Part shown: one piece after another, positions 23,661-32,180 of the stretch
Position numbering within the stretch: the first letter of the stretch is position 1
Layout: every line of letters starts with the position of its first letter
Assembly (NCBI RefSeq): GCF_900107815.1
Contig: NZ_FNRK01000001.1
Coordinates: 62,001 to 126,000, forward strand
Length of the DNA stretch: 64,000 bases
Direction: 5' to 3'
Source: Eubacterium aggregans
Lineage (GTDB): Bacteria; Bacillota; Clostridia; Eubacteriales; Eubacteriaceae
Made by a program: the position numbers and the translations under genes
Notes under the pieces: generated by a model
Seen by the model: only the letters and a program-made list of their open reading frames with translations
Databases searched by the model: none
What the model was told of the DNA's origin: nothing

Positions 23661-24455
23661 TTAGACATCCACCGCACCCACCATTTCCCCCATCACTACC
23701 TCCAACCCTTGGGCCCGCCGCCCCAGCAGGCGGATGGCGACATCGCCGCTGGCCAGGCGGGTGGCGCCGCCGATGATTTCATCGGCGGCTTCGATCTGGT
23801 TGCGAAAGGCAGAGAGGGCGGCTTTATCCACGGGGATGCCGAAGAGGGTGAGGGCGCCCATGTGGGTGTAGCCCTCGTAGAGCCCGATGCCAGCCAGATC
23901 AAAGGCCTCGGGATCGAAGCGGATATTGTCCCGATAGATGAGATGCCCTTCCCGGCGCACCTGGGTATGGCTGTGGAAGTAGCGGTAGTCAAAGGCCTCT
24001 CCCCTGGCGGCCCGGCCACAGGCGATGACCTCCCGGAGGATGAAGCGGGACGCCGGGGCCAGGTCCACCGTGAGGGTATTCTCAAAGGCGGACTGGGCAA
24101 AGGGAATGACGGGCTGAGGGCTGTAATCCAAAAATCCATGGGATTCCAGGGTGATGTGGGTCCGGCGGGTGGCCTGGCCGCCCCCGGGCATCCGGTGGAT
24201 TTTTTCGTAGGCCTGGGATTTGAAAACCATGGCGGCCTCGGGGCCAACGGCCAGTTCAATCTCCTGGCGGTCCCCCTCCATGAGCCCGGCGGAGGCGGTG
24301 AGGAGCATGACCTCCATGGCCCCCGATGGCGGATAGAAGGGCTGCATCACCTTAAAGGGCGCGGTGAAATCCAGGTCGGCGATGTGGGTCCACCGCTCCC
24401 GGCAGGCTGCGGCTAGCCTCAGGGTCGATGGCTTTCCGAAGGCGTTGCCCCTCAC
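23661..24455 (-). CDS. ureD: Urease accessory protein UreD
   Basis: Accessory protein of 264 residues, normal for UreD/UreH. Recognisable blocks are [20 protein letters not shown] at the start, [16 protein letters not shown], the [27 protein letters not shown] core, and [13 protein letters not shown]. UreD binds apo-urease and serves as the platform for UreF and UreG during nickel insertion. Its start overlaps the ureG stop by four bases. It is the last gene of the operon and is followed by a terminator. Base composition is strongly GC-rich, in sharp contrast with the AT-rich cassette that begins about 200 bases further on. Confidence 0.88.
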   Translation of the reverse strand: MRGNAFGKPSTLRLAAACRERWTHIADLDFTAPFKVMQPFYPPSGAMEVMLLTASAGLMEGDRQEIELAVGPEAAMVFKSQAYEKIHRMPGGGQATRRTHITLESHGFLDYSPQPVIPFAQSAFENTLTVDLAPASRFILREVIACGRAARGEAFDYRYFHSHTQVRREGHLIYRDNIRFDPEAFDLAGIGLYEGYTHMGALTLFGIPVDKAALSAFRNQIEAADEIIGGATRLASGDVAIRLLGRRAQGLEVVMGEMVGAVDV

Positions 24456-25081
24456 GGTGCCACCCCCTCCAGCAGGACCGCGGCTTTAATCCAGTCCAGG
24501 ACGGCCTGAGTGCCCTCCTCCCCTCGGATATTGGTGAAGAGGAAGGGGCGATCCCCCCGCATCTTTTTGGAGTCCCGCTCCATGACAAAGAGGTCCGCCC
24601 CCACATGGGGAGCCAGGTCAATTTTATTGATGACCAGCAGATCGGACCGGGTGATGCCGGGGCCGCCCTTGCGGGGGATTTTATCCCCCTCGGCCACGTC
24701 GATGACAAAGATGGTGGCGTCCACCAGCTCGGGGCTGAAGGTGGCGGAGAGGTTATCCCCACCGCTTTCGATGAACATCAGCTCCAAATCCGGGAAGGCG
24801 GTCCGCAGCTCGTCCACGGCCTCCAGATTCATGGAGGCATCCTCCCGGATGGCGGTGTGGGGACAGCCCCCGGTCTCCACACCGAGGATGCGCTCCCGGG
24901 GGAGCACCCCGCTTTTGCACAGAAACTCGGCATCCTCCTGGGTGTAGATATCGTTAGTAATCACCCCGATGCTGTAATCCGCAGCCATATGGCCCACTAA
25001 ATTTTCGATGAGGGCGGTTTTCCCCGAGCCCACCGGCCCGGCCACCCCGATTTTCACAAATGACATGTTTTCTCCTTCCAT
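24452..25081 (-). CDS. ureG: Urease accessory GTPase UreG
   Basis: GTPase of 209 residues. It has the P-loop [12 protein letters not shown], the metal-binding CPH motif in [26 protein letters not shown] and the guanine-specificity element NKID. UreG couples GTP hydrolysis to nickel delivery to the urease active site. The ATG used by most relatives is [13 protein letters not shown], six residues into the listed frame; the GGAGG upstream of 25066 supports that start. The gene lies between ureF and ureD in the standard order. Confidence 0.93.
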   Translation of the reverse strand: MEGENMSFVKIGVAGPVGSGKTALIENLVGHMAADYSIGVITNDIYTQEDAEFLCKSGVLPRERILGVETGGCPHTAIREDASMNLEAVDELRTAFPDLELMFIESGGDNLSATFSPELVDATIFVIDVAEGDKIPRKGGPGITRSDLLVINKIDLAPHVGADLFVMERDSKKMRGDRPFLFTNIRGEEGTQAVLDWIKAAVLLEGVAP

Positions 25082-25091
25082 CCCTATACAA

Positions 25092-25778
25092 TCAGGACAT
25101 ATACAGCCGGGAATACAGCACCTCGTGGGCCATCCCCCGGATATCGAAGCCCGGGCAGCCGACGCAGAGCATGGACTCCGGCAGCTCCTCCACCGCCACC
25201 ACCAGCTCCGTGAGCAGAGGGTGCAGCTCCGCCAGCAGGGCCTGGCCCAGGGTCTGGCTCAGGGGGATGGTTTTCACACAGGTGGTCACCATGGCCGAGG
25301 CCTGGGCGTACAAAAAATGGGAAAGCCCCGGGGCCTTCCCAATGCCGGCGGCGGCGCAGAGGACGCCGTAGGCCACGGCGTGGTGATGGACCCCCGGGGC
25401 GCTTCTGTAGCCGCCCCAAACCGGGGCCAGCGCGGGCAGTGAGGCGCTGTCCAGGGTCTTAATGAATCGGGACCCCAGCTTGCCCATGGCCTCCCGGGAT
25501 TCCCTGGGGAGGACGCTGGCCTCCAGGATGTCATCCAGTGCGGACAAGGCCTCCCCGTCACCCCGGGCTGCCGCCTCGTAGGCCAGACGCACCGCCAGCA
25601 GCTCGGTGTAGAGCAGACTGTGGCGCAGCCGGGAGCGGATGTAGTCCCCCGCCCCCTGGACATCGGCGACGATGCCCTCCTGTATGTAGGTTTCTAACCC
25701 CCAGGAGTGGGAGTATCCCCCGATGGGAAAGAGGGCATCGTTAATCTGGAGGAGGAGGAAATCAGTGGGAGTGGCCAT
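25092..25778 (-). CDS. ureF: Urease accessory protein UreF
   Basis: Helical accessory protein of about 228 residues from ATG 25778. Typical features are [21 protein letters not shown] at the N-terminus, [14 protein letters not shown], and the late [21 protein letters not shown] helix. UreF regulates the UreG GTPase in the UreDFG complex. The start lies inside the 3' end of ureE, overlapping it by about 17 bases, so the two are probably translated in a coupled way. An upstream in-frame ATG at 25805 would extend the overlap and lacks conservation. Confidence 0.9.
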   Translation of the reverse strand: MATPTDFLLLQINDALFPIGGYSHSWGLETYIQEGIVADVQGAGDYIRSRLRHSLLYTELLAVRLAYEAAARGDGEALSALDDILEASVLPRESREAMGKLGSRFIKTLDSASLPALAPVWGGYRSAPGVHHHAVAYGVLCAAAGIGKAPGLSHFLYAQASAMVTTCVKTIPLSQTLGQALLAELHPLLTELVVAVEELPESMLCVGCPGFDIRGMAHEVLYSRLYMS

Positions 25779-26241
25779 TGATGGACTCCGACAGGCGCTT
25801 GTCAAAATTGAAGCGCATCTGGGTGATCTCCACGGTGAGGCTGTGGAGGCTGGAGAGCAGCTTCATCATGGGGGCGGTATAGGGGGTGATGAAGGTGTCC
25901 GGGGATTCTCCATAAAACAGGGTGGCGTGGCGGTTGCCCACCTCGTAGCAGGCCTTGGCCAGCATCTCCGGATGATTGGGCACCACGGAGAAGACGATGG
26001 CCTCCGCCGGTGGGATGTCCACCACGAGGATGCCCGCCTCGTCGGCGTAGAGCACATCGCCGGAGCGCAGCCCCCGGTGGAGGATGTGGTCGTCCAGACG
26101 GATCCCCACCTCCACTCCGGCGGCGCTGACCTTGCGATGAATCTTCTTAAAGGCCTCGTCCCAGTGGATGGCCACCGTGTCCACCGTTTTTCCGGCGTAG
26201 GCGGCGTCCTCCATCTGGCCGAGGATTTTTTCACACAGCAT
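25762..26241 (-). CDS. ureE: Urease accessory nickel chaperone UreE
   Basis: Protein of 159 residues with the two-domain UreE fold. The C-terminal metal-binding domain has FSVVPNHPEMLAKACYEVGNRHATL with the conserved histidines that bind nickel at the dimer interface. The tail ends in NGHSH, a very short histidine tail compared with the His-rich tails of some UreE. It delivers nickel to UreG. The ATG at 26241 (MLCEKILG) is preferred over the frame start at 26256. It overlaps ureF at its end. Confidence 0.88.
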   Translation of the reverse strand: MLCEKILGQMEDAAYAGKTVDTVAIHWDEAFKKIHRKVSAAGVEVGIRLDDHILHRGLRSGDVLYADEAGILVVDIPPAEAIVFSVVPNHPEMLAKACYEVGNRHATLFYGESPDTFITPYTAPMMKLLSSLHSLTVEITQMRFNFDKRLSESINGHSH

Positions 26242-26283
26242 AGTTCTCTCCTTCACAATTATAAATCCATTGGGGCCGCAGGC

Positions 26284-26790
26284 CTACCACATCCCTAAGA
26301 GCATGAGCACCCCCGGCACCCAGGCCGTGGCCACCCCTTCCACCACCTGGAGCTTGGGCGTGAAGCGCCCCAGGGATTTGCCGCAGATATCCTCGACGAA
26401 GGCGGTACCCCAGAGGATGGCCCAGAGATACCAGATGACGGCCCAGCGAATATCCGGGGTAATGCCCCAGGCGGGGATCCCCACGAAGCCCTCCAGAGTT
26501 CCGAAGATCAGGGCGTTGATGGCCACGAAGGTGGAAAACCAGGCAAAGGGCTTGGTACTGAGCTCAAAGACATTGTTGATGCCCACGTAGAGATAGGTGA
26601 AGCAGAAGAGCAGACCCGTCCCCGCGGCGTAGTAATTGCCCTGGATCAGATTGACGAAGTTGATGAACAGGGACAGGCCGCCGGTGAGGAAATTCATGAC
26701 CGCGGCGGACTTGCCGTCGACACCCGTCAGATTGCAGATGCCATTGTTGATGAGCACGATGCCCACGAAGAGTAAACAGACGCCTAGCAT
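26284..26790 (-). CDS. ureI: UreI/AmiS family urea or short-amide channel
   Basis: Membrane protein of 168 residues with six predicted spans. It begins MLGVCLLFVGIVLINNG and contains GTGLLFCFTYLYVGINN and WYLWAILWGTAFVEDI, in line with the AmiS/UreI family. Members such as H. pylori UreI are channels for urea. The gene lies between ureC and ureE, so urea entry is encoded inside the operon. An amide specificity cannot be excluded. There is no nickel transporter in the window. Confidence 0.86.
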   Translation of the reverse strand: MLGVCLLFVGIVLINNGICNLTGVDGKSAAVMNFLTGGLSLFINFVNLIQGNYYAAGTGLLFCFTYLYVGINNVFELSTKPFAWFSTFVAINALIFGTLEGFVGIPAWGITPDIRWAVIWYLWAILWGTAFVEDICGKSLGRFTPKLQVVEGVATAWVPGVLMLLGMW

Positions 26791-26805
26791 AGCTTCCTCG
26801 ACTTT

Positions 26806-28527
26806 CTAAAACAGGCTATACAGCTGGGTCAGGGGCAGGGCCTCGGCGGGCTTGGAGGTGATGGACTCGCCGTCGGCGCAAACCTCGTAGGTTTCCGGAT
26901 CCACGGTGATGGCCGGAGTGGCGTCGTTGTAGCGCATATCCGCCTTGCCGATATTGCGGCAGTTCCGCACCGGCACCACGGTTTTCTGCAGGCCGTAGGC
27001 CCCCTTCACATCGGCATCCATAGCCGCCTGGGAGACGAAAGTCAGACAGGTGGCTTCCACCGCGCGGCCATGGGCTCCAAACATATGCTGGTAGAGCACC
27101 GGCTGGGTGGTGGGGATAGAGGCATTGGCATCCCCCATCTTGGCGGCGGTAATCATCCCGCCCTTGATGACCATGTCCGGCTTCACACCGAAGAAGGCGG
27201 GGTTCCACAGCACCAGGTCGGCGAACTTGCCCACCTCTACGCTGCCCACATAGTCGGCGATGCCGTGGGTGATGGCAGGGTTGATGGTGTACTTGGCGAT
27301 GTAGCGCTTGGCCCGGAAATTATCGTTATCCTTACCCGCATCCTCGGGGAGGGGACCCCGTTCATCCTTCATCTTGCTGGCGGTCTGCCAGGTTCTCGTG
27401 ATGACCTCACCGATGCGGCCCATGGCCTGGGAGTCAGAGCTCATCATGGAAAAGACCCCCATGTCGTGGAGGACATCCTCGGCAGCGATGGTTTCCGGAC
27501 GAATCCGGGAATCGGCGAAGGCCACGTCCTCGGGGATTTTCTTGTCCAGATGGTGGCAGACCATGAGCATATCCAGATGCTCGTCCAGGGTATTCACCGT
27601 GAAGGGCATGGTGGGGTTGGTGGAGGAGGGCAGGACATTCTGGGTGGCCGCCGCCCGGATGATGTCCGGGGCATGGCCGCCGCCGGCCCCCTCGGTGTGA
27701 TAGGTGTGGATAGTCCGCCCGGCGATGGCATCCAGGGTATCCTCCACGCAGCCCCCTTCGTTGAGGGTGTCGGTGTGGATGGCCACCTGGACATCATAGT
27801 CATCCGCCACATTCAGGCAATGGTCGATGACCGCCGGGGTGCTCCCCCAGTCCTCGTGGATCTTCAGTCCCATGGCCCCGGCTACCACCTGTTCAACCAG
27901 GGGTGCTTCTGCGGAGCAATTGCCCTTGCCCAGGAATCCCAGATTCATGGGATACTCCTCGGCGGCCCGCAGCATCATCTCGATGTTCCAGGGCCCCGGG
28001 GAGCAGGTGGTGGCGTTGGTGCCGTCTGCCGGTCCGGTGCCCCCGCCGATCATGGTGGTGACCCCGGAGAAGAGGGCGCAGTCAATCTGCTGGGGACAGA
28101 TGAAGTGGATGTGGGTATCGATGCCCCCGGCGGTGACGATCATCCCCTCCCCGGCCAGGGCTTCGGTGGAGGCCCCGATGACCATCCCCGGGGTGACCCC
28201 GTCCATGGTGCTGGGGTTCCCCGCCTTGCCGATGCCGGCGATCTTGCCGTCCTTGATGCCGATGTCCGCCTTGACGATTCCCGTCACATCCAGGATCAGA
28301 GCGTTGGTGATGACCAGGTCCAAGTCCCCGTCGCTGCTGCGGGTGGTGACCGATTGGCCCATGCCGTCCCGGATGGTCTTGCCCCCGCCGAATTTGACCT
28401 CATCCCCGTAGTGGGTGTAGTCCTTCTCCACCTCGATGACGAGGCTGGTGTCCGCCAGGCGGACCTTATCCCCCGTGGTGGGGCCGTACATCATGGCGTA
28501 GGTTTCGCCGGATATTTTCGTGCTCAT
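26806..28527 (-). CDS. ureC: Urease subunit alpha
   Basis: Catalytic subunit of 573 residues, the standard length. Nickel ligands and active-site residues are in place: [14 protein letters not shown], the carbamylated lysine in [12 protein letters not shown], the flap cysteine-histidine in [13 protein letters not shown], and [11 protein letters not shown]. Urease hydrolyses urea to ammonia and carbon dioxide. It follows ureB by 11 bases. The gene is markedly GC-rich with G/C at most third positions, which creates long open frames on the opposite strand that are not genes. Confidence 0.97.
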   Translation of the reverse strand: MSTKISGETYAMMYGPTTGDKVRLADTSLVIEVEKDYTHYGDEVKFGGGKTIRDGMGQSVTTRSSDGDLDLVITNALILDVTGIVKADIGIKDGKIAGIGKAGNPSTMDGVTPGMVIGASTEALAGEGMIVTAGGIDTHIHFICPQQIDCALFSGVTTMIGGGTGPADGTNATTCSPGPWNIEMMLRAAEEYPMNLGFLGKGNCSAEAPLVEQVVAGAMGLKIHEDWGSTPAVIDHCLNVADDYDVQVAIHTDTLNEGGCVEDTLDAIAGRTIHTYHTEGAGGGHAPDIIRAAATQNVLPSSTNPTMPFTVNTLDEHLDMLMVCHHLDKKIPEDVAFADSRIRPETIAAEDVLHDMGVFSMMSSDSQAMGRIGEVITRTWQTASKMKDERGPLPEDAGKDNDNFRAKRYIAKYTINPAITHGIADYVGSVEVGKFADLVLWNPAFFGVKPDMVIKGGMITAAKMGDANASIPTTQPVLYQHMFGAHGRAVEATCLTFVSQAAMDADVKGAYGLQKTVVPVRNCRNIGKADMRYNDATPAITVDPETYEVCADGESITSKPAEALPLTQLYSLF

Positions 28528-28538
28528 ATGCTGTCCTC

Positions 28539-28904
28539 CTATTTTGTCGTAAAGCCCTTGAGGGCTGCCGCTTCCAGTGCCGCGGGTGCCGTGGCGGCGT
28601 TGGCCTGGGCGCAGGTCAGATCGTTGAAGCCGAAGATGCGGCGGGTGCCGCCGAAGGCCGTGAGTTTGACCTCCCGTTCCTCCCCAGGCTCAAAGCGCAC
28701 CGAGGTCCCCGAGGGGATGTCCAGGTGGAAGCCGTAGGCCGCCCCCCGGTCAAAGGCCAGACAGCGGTTCACCTCGAAGAAATGATAGTGGGAACCCACC
28801 TGCACCGGTCGGTCCCCGGTGTTGGCCACCATGAGGGTGACGGTCTCCTTGTTTGCGTTTAAAATAATCTCCCGATCCTTGGCGATGATTTGTCCGATTA
28901 ACAT
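28539..28904 (-). CDS. ureB: Urease subunit beta
   Basis: Structural subunit of 121 residues. The family signature [18 protein letters not shown] lies near residue 37, followed by [15 protein letters not shown] and [14 protein letters not shown]. It assembles with UreA and UreC into the trimeric apoenzyme. It stands between ureA and ureC with 9- and 11-base gaps, as separate genes in the usual bacterial arrangement, not fused as in Helicobacter. Confidence 0.95.
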   Translation of the reverse strand: MLIGQIIAKDREIILNANKETVTLMVANTGDRPVQVGSHYHFFEVNRCLAFDRGAAYGFHLDIPSGTSVRFEPGEEREVKLTAFGGTRRIFGFNDLTCAQANAATAPAALEAAALKGFTTK

Positions 28905-28913
28905 AGTGCCTCC

Positions 28914-29216
28914 TTATACAATGGGGTTGTGCACGGTGACCAGCTTGGTCCCGTCGGGGAAGGTGGCCTCAACCTGGACCTCCTCCACCATCTCCGGTAC
29001 GCCTTCCATGACATCCGCCCGGGTGAGCAGCTTTGTGCCCAGCCCCATAAGCTGCGTCACGGTCTTGCCGTCCCGGGCCAGCTCCAGGAGCTCGGCGCTT
29101 AAATACGCCACCGCCTCCACATAATTTAACTTCAGGCCCCGGCCCATCCGCTCCTTGGCCAGACTCCCCGCCAGGTGCAGCATGAGCTTTTCCTGTTCCT
29201 TTGGGTTTAATCGCAT
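28914..29216 (-). CDS. ureA: Urease subunit gamma
   Basis: Smallest urease subunit, 100 residues, normal for the family. It begins with [14 protein letters not shown] and includes [20 protein letters not shown], and ends [15 protein letters not shown]. The ATG follows AAGGAGG. It is the first gene of the operon. Between its ribosome binding site and the promoter lies a terminator-like hairpin (29242-29284), so its expression is probably controlled by attenuation. Confidence 0.95.
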   Translation of the reverse strand: MRLNPKEQEKLMLHLAGSLAKERMGRGLKLNYVEAVAYLSAELLELARDGKTVTQLMGLGTKLLTRADVMEGVPEMVEEVQVEATFPDGTKLVTVHNPIV

Positions 29217-29241
29217 GGTGTATCCTCCTTTGAACTCAACG

Positions 29242-29284
29242 CAAAAAAAGACAAAGAAATCGTCGACTTCTTTGTCTTTTTTGC
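29242..29284 (-). terminator. Leader terminator/attenuator upstream of ureA
   Basis: An almost perfect inverted repeat: GCAAAAAAGACAAAGAA on one arm and TTCTTTGTCTTTTTTTGC on the other, around the loop GTCGACGAT (minus strand). The descending arm carries the T run. It starts about 20 bases after the predicted transcription start and ends 25 bases before ureA. No upstream leftward gene exists that it could terminate, so a regulatory role in the urease leader is likely. Confidence 0.7.
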
Positions 29285-29309
29285 TTGCCGTTTTTTAGAT
29301 TGTTTGTAA

Positions 29310-29339
29310 ATTATAGCATTTGTGGATGGGGGGTGTCAA
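29310..29339 (-). promoter_or_regulatory. Promoter of the urease operon
   Basis: The minus strand has TTGACA (29339-29334) and TATAAT (29315-29310), both perfect hexamers, 18 bases apart. The start point would be near 29303, about 90 bases ahead of ureA. Such a strong housekeeping promoter fits control by the downstream hairpin instead of by weak initiation. Confidence 0.85.
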
Positions 29340-29417
29340 GTATGAGGCGCCTGTCTTTTTTTGACGGCTGCAACCCTAGATCAATATAAATTTTATGTTT
29401 AAACTTTAGGATAAGCC

Positions 29418-29426
29418 TGTTATAAT
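29418..29426 (+). promoter_or_regulatory. Extended -10 promoter of the DUF4160/DUF2442 pair
   Basis: The plus strand has TGTTATAAT, an extended -10 element, 31 bases before the start codon. No good -35 hexamer is present at the usual distance. Confidence 0.6.
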
Positions 29427-29457
29427 GCTATTAAACCAAGGATAAGGAGCGCACACC

Positions 29458-29724
29458 ATGCCAGAGCTATGTCGTTTTTACAATATTGTCATTAAAATGC
29501 TATATTCTGATAGCGGACAACACCACAAGCCTCATTTTCATGTATACTATGGTGAATATGAAGCCTCTATCGGTATTGACGGTGAGCTTCTTGCTGGTAG
29601 TCTTCCCGTCAAACAGTTTAAATTAGTCAATGCCTGGGCGGCCATTCACGAAGAGGAACTGTATCTTGCATGGAACAACGCTCTTCGTAATATTCCCTTT
29701 GGAAAAATCGCACCACTTCAATAA
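29458..29724 (+). CDS. DUF4160 domain protein
   Basis: Small protein of 88 residues. The signature is a short N-terminal strand followed by [20 protein letters not shown], typical of DUF4160, then [25 protein letters not shown]. The ATG follows AAGGAG. It is paired with a DUF2442 gene 14 bases downstream. This pairing is common in bacteria and has been treated as a possible toxin-antitoxin-like module, but no activity is known to me. Confidence 0.85.
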   Translation: MPELCRFYNIVIKMLYSDSGQHHKPHFHVYYGEYEASIGIDGELLAGSLPVKQFKLVNAWAAIHEEELYLAWNNALRNIPFGKIAPLQ

Positions 29725-29738
29725 GGAGGTACCCGATC

Positions 29739-30038
29739 ATGTACATCATCGATGATATTGTCTATGCCGGCGAAGCCCCAACCAGCCCTTCCGTTTGCGG
29801 CATTCGTCCCCTCAGCGACTATCGGCTGTGGATTCGTTTTAGTACCGGTGAAGCAAAGATTTTCGACTGCACCCCTTTGCTATCCTTCCCTGCCTTCATC
29901 CCCTTGCAGAACCCGGAGGTTTTCTCCCAGGTCTACATCGATTATGGGACAGCGACATGGTGTGACGGCTCGGTGGATATTGCGCCAGAAACCCTTTATT
30001 CTGATGGGGTTCCAGCCGAAGCAAACGCCATTGCTTAG
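29739..30038 (+). CDS. DUF2442 domain protein
   Basis: Small protein of 99 residues matching the DUF2442 pattern: [41 protein letters not shown] and [19 protein letters not shown]. The start follows AAGGAGG. It is the second gene of the DUF4160 pair and is followed at once by a strong terminator. DUF2442 proteins may bind DNA or a partner protein; the function is open. Confidence 0.85.
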   Translation: MYIIDDIVYAGEAPTSPSVCGIRPLSDYRLWIRFSTGEAKIFDCTPLLSFPAFIPLQNPEVFSQVYIDYGTATWCDGSVDIAPETLYSDGVPAEANAIA

Positions 30039-30053
30039 ATTTAGAGAGAAACA

Positions 30054-30097
30054 GGGTGCAGCATCTCATGCGTCTGGGGATGCTGCACCCTTTCTTT
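30054..30097 (+). terminator. Terminator after the DUF4160/DUF2442 pair
   Basis: GGGTGCAGCATC (30054) pairs with GATGCTGCACCC (30079-30090) and is followed by TTTCTTT. It stops the rightward pair just before the end of the leftward cupin gene. The stem would also form in the opposite transcript. Confidence 0.88.
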
Positions 30098-30422
30098 ATG
30101 CCTTTGAGGTCCCCACCAGCATCCAAACCAAAACGCAATCGGCGTCTGAATCGTTGTAGCTGGAATGGGACTCTCCGGCGGGGATGAAGCCGCTGCAGCC
30201 GGCAGTCATGGTGGTTACCACGCCATCCTCGGTTTTGCACTTGACCTCTCCCGACAGGATGTAGGAATACTCGTCGGCATCGTGGGCGGCAAAGGGAACC
30301 ACTGTCCCCGGCGGAAAGACTGCATGGCCCATGGTGGCGCTGCTTTCTGAAAACAGAGCCGTCATGGCGACCCCGTCCTCCCGGAGGAGGGTCGTCATAT
30401 TTTCCGGTGTCATGACCTTCAT
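30096..30422 (-). CDS. Small cupin-domain protein
   Basis: Single-domain cupin of 108 residues. The metal-binding motif one is seen in PFAAHDADEYSYILSGE and motif two in GFIPAGESHSSYNDSD. Such proteins are metal-dependent and very diverse in function. It lies 45 bases downstream of the hydantoinase B gene in the same direction, so it probably belongs to that operon and may act on the product, or bind a ureide-type intermediate. No specific activity can be assigned. Confidence 0.78.
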   Translation of the reverse strand: MKVMTPENMTTLLREDGVAMTALFSESSATMGHAVFPPGTVVPFAAHDADEYSYILSGEVKCKTEDGVVTTMTAGCSGFIPAGESHSSYNDSDADCVLVWMLVGTSKA

Positions 30423-30467
30423 AATTTCTCCTTTTTCATCAACACAATCCGCTCCCCCCCAGTGAGC

Positions 30468-32180
30468 TTAGCGGCAAAGAGCCGTGACCTCAAAGCTCTG
30501 GGGATCGACGACGACGCCATAATCCGTCTGGGCCTGGGCCAGGGTGATGTAGCCGCCCCGGACATCCTCGGCCACCCGTTTGGGGTCTCGCTTCATGGGA
30601 TCGCCGTAGCCACCGCCGGTGCAGGTTACCATCTGAACGATGTCGTTCTTATTCATCACCCGGCGAGCGGCCATGGCTTGGGGCGGATGCTCCGTACCAT
30701 CGGCATCGATGAAGACGAAATAATTAATGCTGCCGTCTGCCCCGCCATTAGAGCCCCAGGCCGGGTAGCGGTTCCGCCCAAAGGAAGCGGTAAAGGATTC
30801 GCCGTCATTCATAGCCCGGTAGGTCCGCACCGCACCGCTGCCACCCCGGAATTCCCCGGCACCCGCACCATCGGTATGGAGGCTGTATTCATCCACTTGG
30901 ATGCCATAGCGGGTCTCTGCCATTTCCACTGGGACATTGTAAGTCTCGCCATCCCCCACACAGAATTGGCCAACTTCCCCGTCCTTCCCCTGGGATGCGC
31001 CCCAGCCACCACCGGTGGGCTCGATGATCAGGAAGGATTCGCCGGTGTCCTGATGGAGTCCTCCCATGACCACCGCACACACCGACAGCATATGGCCGGC
31101 ACCCAGATATTCTGGAAAAATGGGAGCCAGAGCCTTCCACACCACATCAGTGGCGTAAATCATACATTCGTAGTAGCAGGAGGTCGGTGCCGGGCGGGTA
31201 CAATGAGTCACACTCTCCGCTTCTGCGATAACCCGCATGGGACGGAAGACCCCATCATTGACCTCCATGGAGGGATTGATGATGGACATGTAGGCCACCT
31301 TCACCCCGCAGCACAGGGAGCTGTAGCCCGTGTTCACCGGGCTGGCCACCTGGGGTGAGCTGCCCGTAAAATCCACCAGGAATTCATCCTCGGTAATGGT
31401 GATCTTCACCTTCAGGCGCACGGGATTCCCATGGCCGTCATCATCCATGAATTCCTCCATCTCCCAGGTTCCCTTGGGCATTTCCTTGAGACGCTTCCGG
31501 GCCAGGACCTCGCCCTGATCCAGGAGGCGGGCCATGGAGCTTTTCACGGTTTCCACCCCGTATTTATCGCAGAGCTCGCCCACCCGCTTGTAGCCCGTCC
31601 GCAGGGAGGCGATCTGTCCCCACATATCGCCGGTGGCCACATCCGGGAACCGGGTATTGCTGCGGATGATCTGATGGAGGATGGGCGACAGCTCGCCGCC
31701 GTCCACCAGCTTGAGGGCACTGAAGCACAGCCCTTCCTGGAAGACCTCTGTGGAGTCTGTGGTGAAGGAGCCGGGAGACATGCCCCCCACGTCCGTCCAG
31801 TGGGCCTTATTCCCCACGAATCCGATGAGCTCCTCGCCGTAGAAGATGGGCATGACCATGCCGATGTCCGACAGGTGGGTCCCCCCGCCCATGTAGGGAT
31901 CGTTGATGATGTACACATCCCCGGGCTTCATGCTGTCCTTGCCGTGGACGGCGATGACCTCCCCGATCATGGGGGCAATGAGGCCGATGAAACCGCAGGC
32001 CCCGTTGCCCTGGGTGAGCAGCTGCCCGTCGGCATCGGTAATCCCGCTGGCATAGTCCAGGGTTTCGTAGATGATGGGACTCATGGAGGTCCGGGCAAAG
32101 GCGTAGAACACCTCATTACTGATGGCGATCAGTGAGTCCTTCACAATATCCAGGGTAATGCTGTCCACCGGCTTAGTCAT
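30468..32180 (-). CDS. hyuB: Hydantoinase B / oxoprolinase family subunit
   Basis: Protein of 570 residues of the HyuB family, with MSPIIYETLDYASGITDADG near residue 35, NDPYMGGGTHLSDIGMV near 95 and a glycine-rich GPTGGGWGASQGKDGE-like segment (read TGGGWGASQGKDGE) near 430. With HyuA it forms an ATP-dependent enzyme of the N-methylhydantoinase / 5-oxoprolinase / acetone carboxylase superfamily. The ATG overlaps the hyuA stop by eight bases and follows GGAGG. The nearby urease operon suggests, but does not prove, nitrogen release from cyclic ureides. Confidence 0.86.
   Translation of the reverse strand: MTKPVDSITLDIVKDSLIAISNEVFYAFARTSMSPIIYETLDYASGITDADGQLLTQGNGACGFIGLIAPMIGEVIAVHGKDSMKPGDVYIINDPYMGGGTHLSDIGMVMPIFYGEELIGFVGNKAHWTDVGGMSPGSFTTDSTEVFQEGLCFSALKLVDGGELSPILHQIIRSNTRFPDVATGDMWGQIASLRTGYKRVGELCDKYGVETVKSSMARLLDQGEVLARKRLKEMPKGTWEMEEFMDDDGHGNPVRLKVKITITEDEFLVDFTGSSPQVASPVNTGYSSLCCGVKVAYMSIINPSMEVNDGVFRPMRVIAEAESVTHCTRPAPTSCYYECMIYATDVVWKALAPIFPEYLGAGHMLSVCAVVMGGLHQDTGESFLIIEPTGGGWGASQGKDGEVGQFCVGDGETYNVPVEMAETRYGIQVDEYSLHTDGAGAGEFRGGSGAVRTYRAMNDGESFTASFGRNRYPAWGSNGGADGSINYFVFIDADGTEHPPQAMAARRVMNKNDIVQMVTCTGGGYGDPMKRDPKRVAEDVRGGYITLAQAQTDYGVVVDPQSFEVTALCR

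Noticed and set aside
27070-28737. A 555-codon open frame on the plus strand opposite ureC and ureB.
   Set aside because: It mirrors the GC-rich third positions of the urease genes, is glycine/aspartate/histidine-rich without domains, and has no ribosome binding site.
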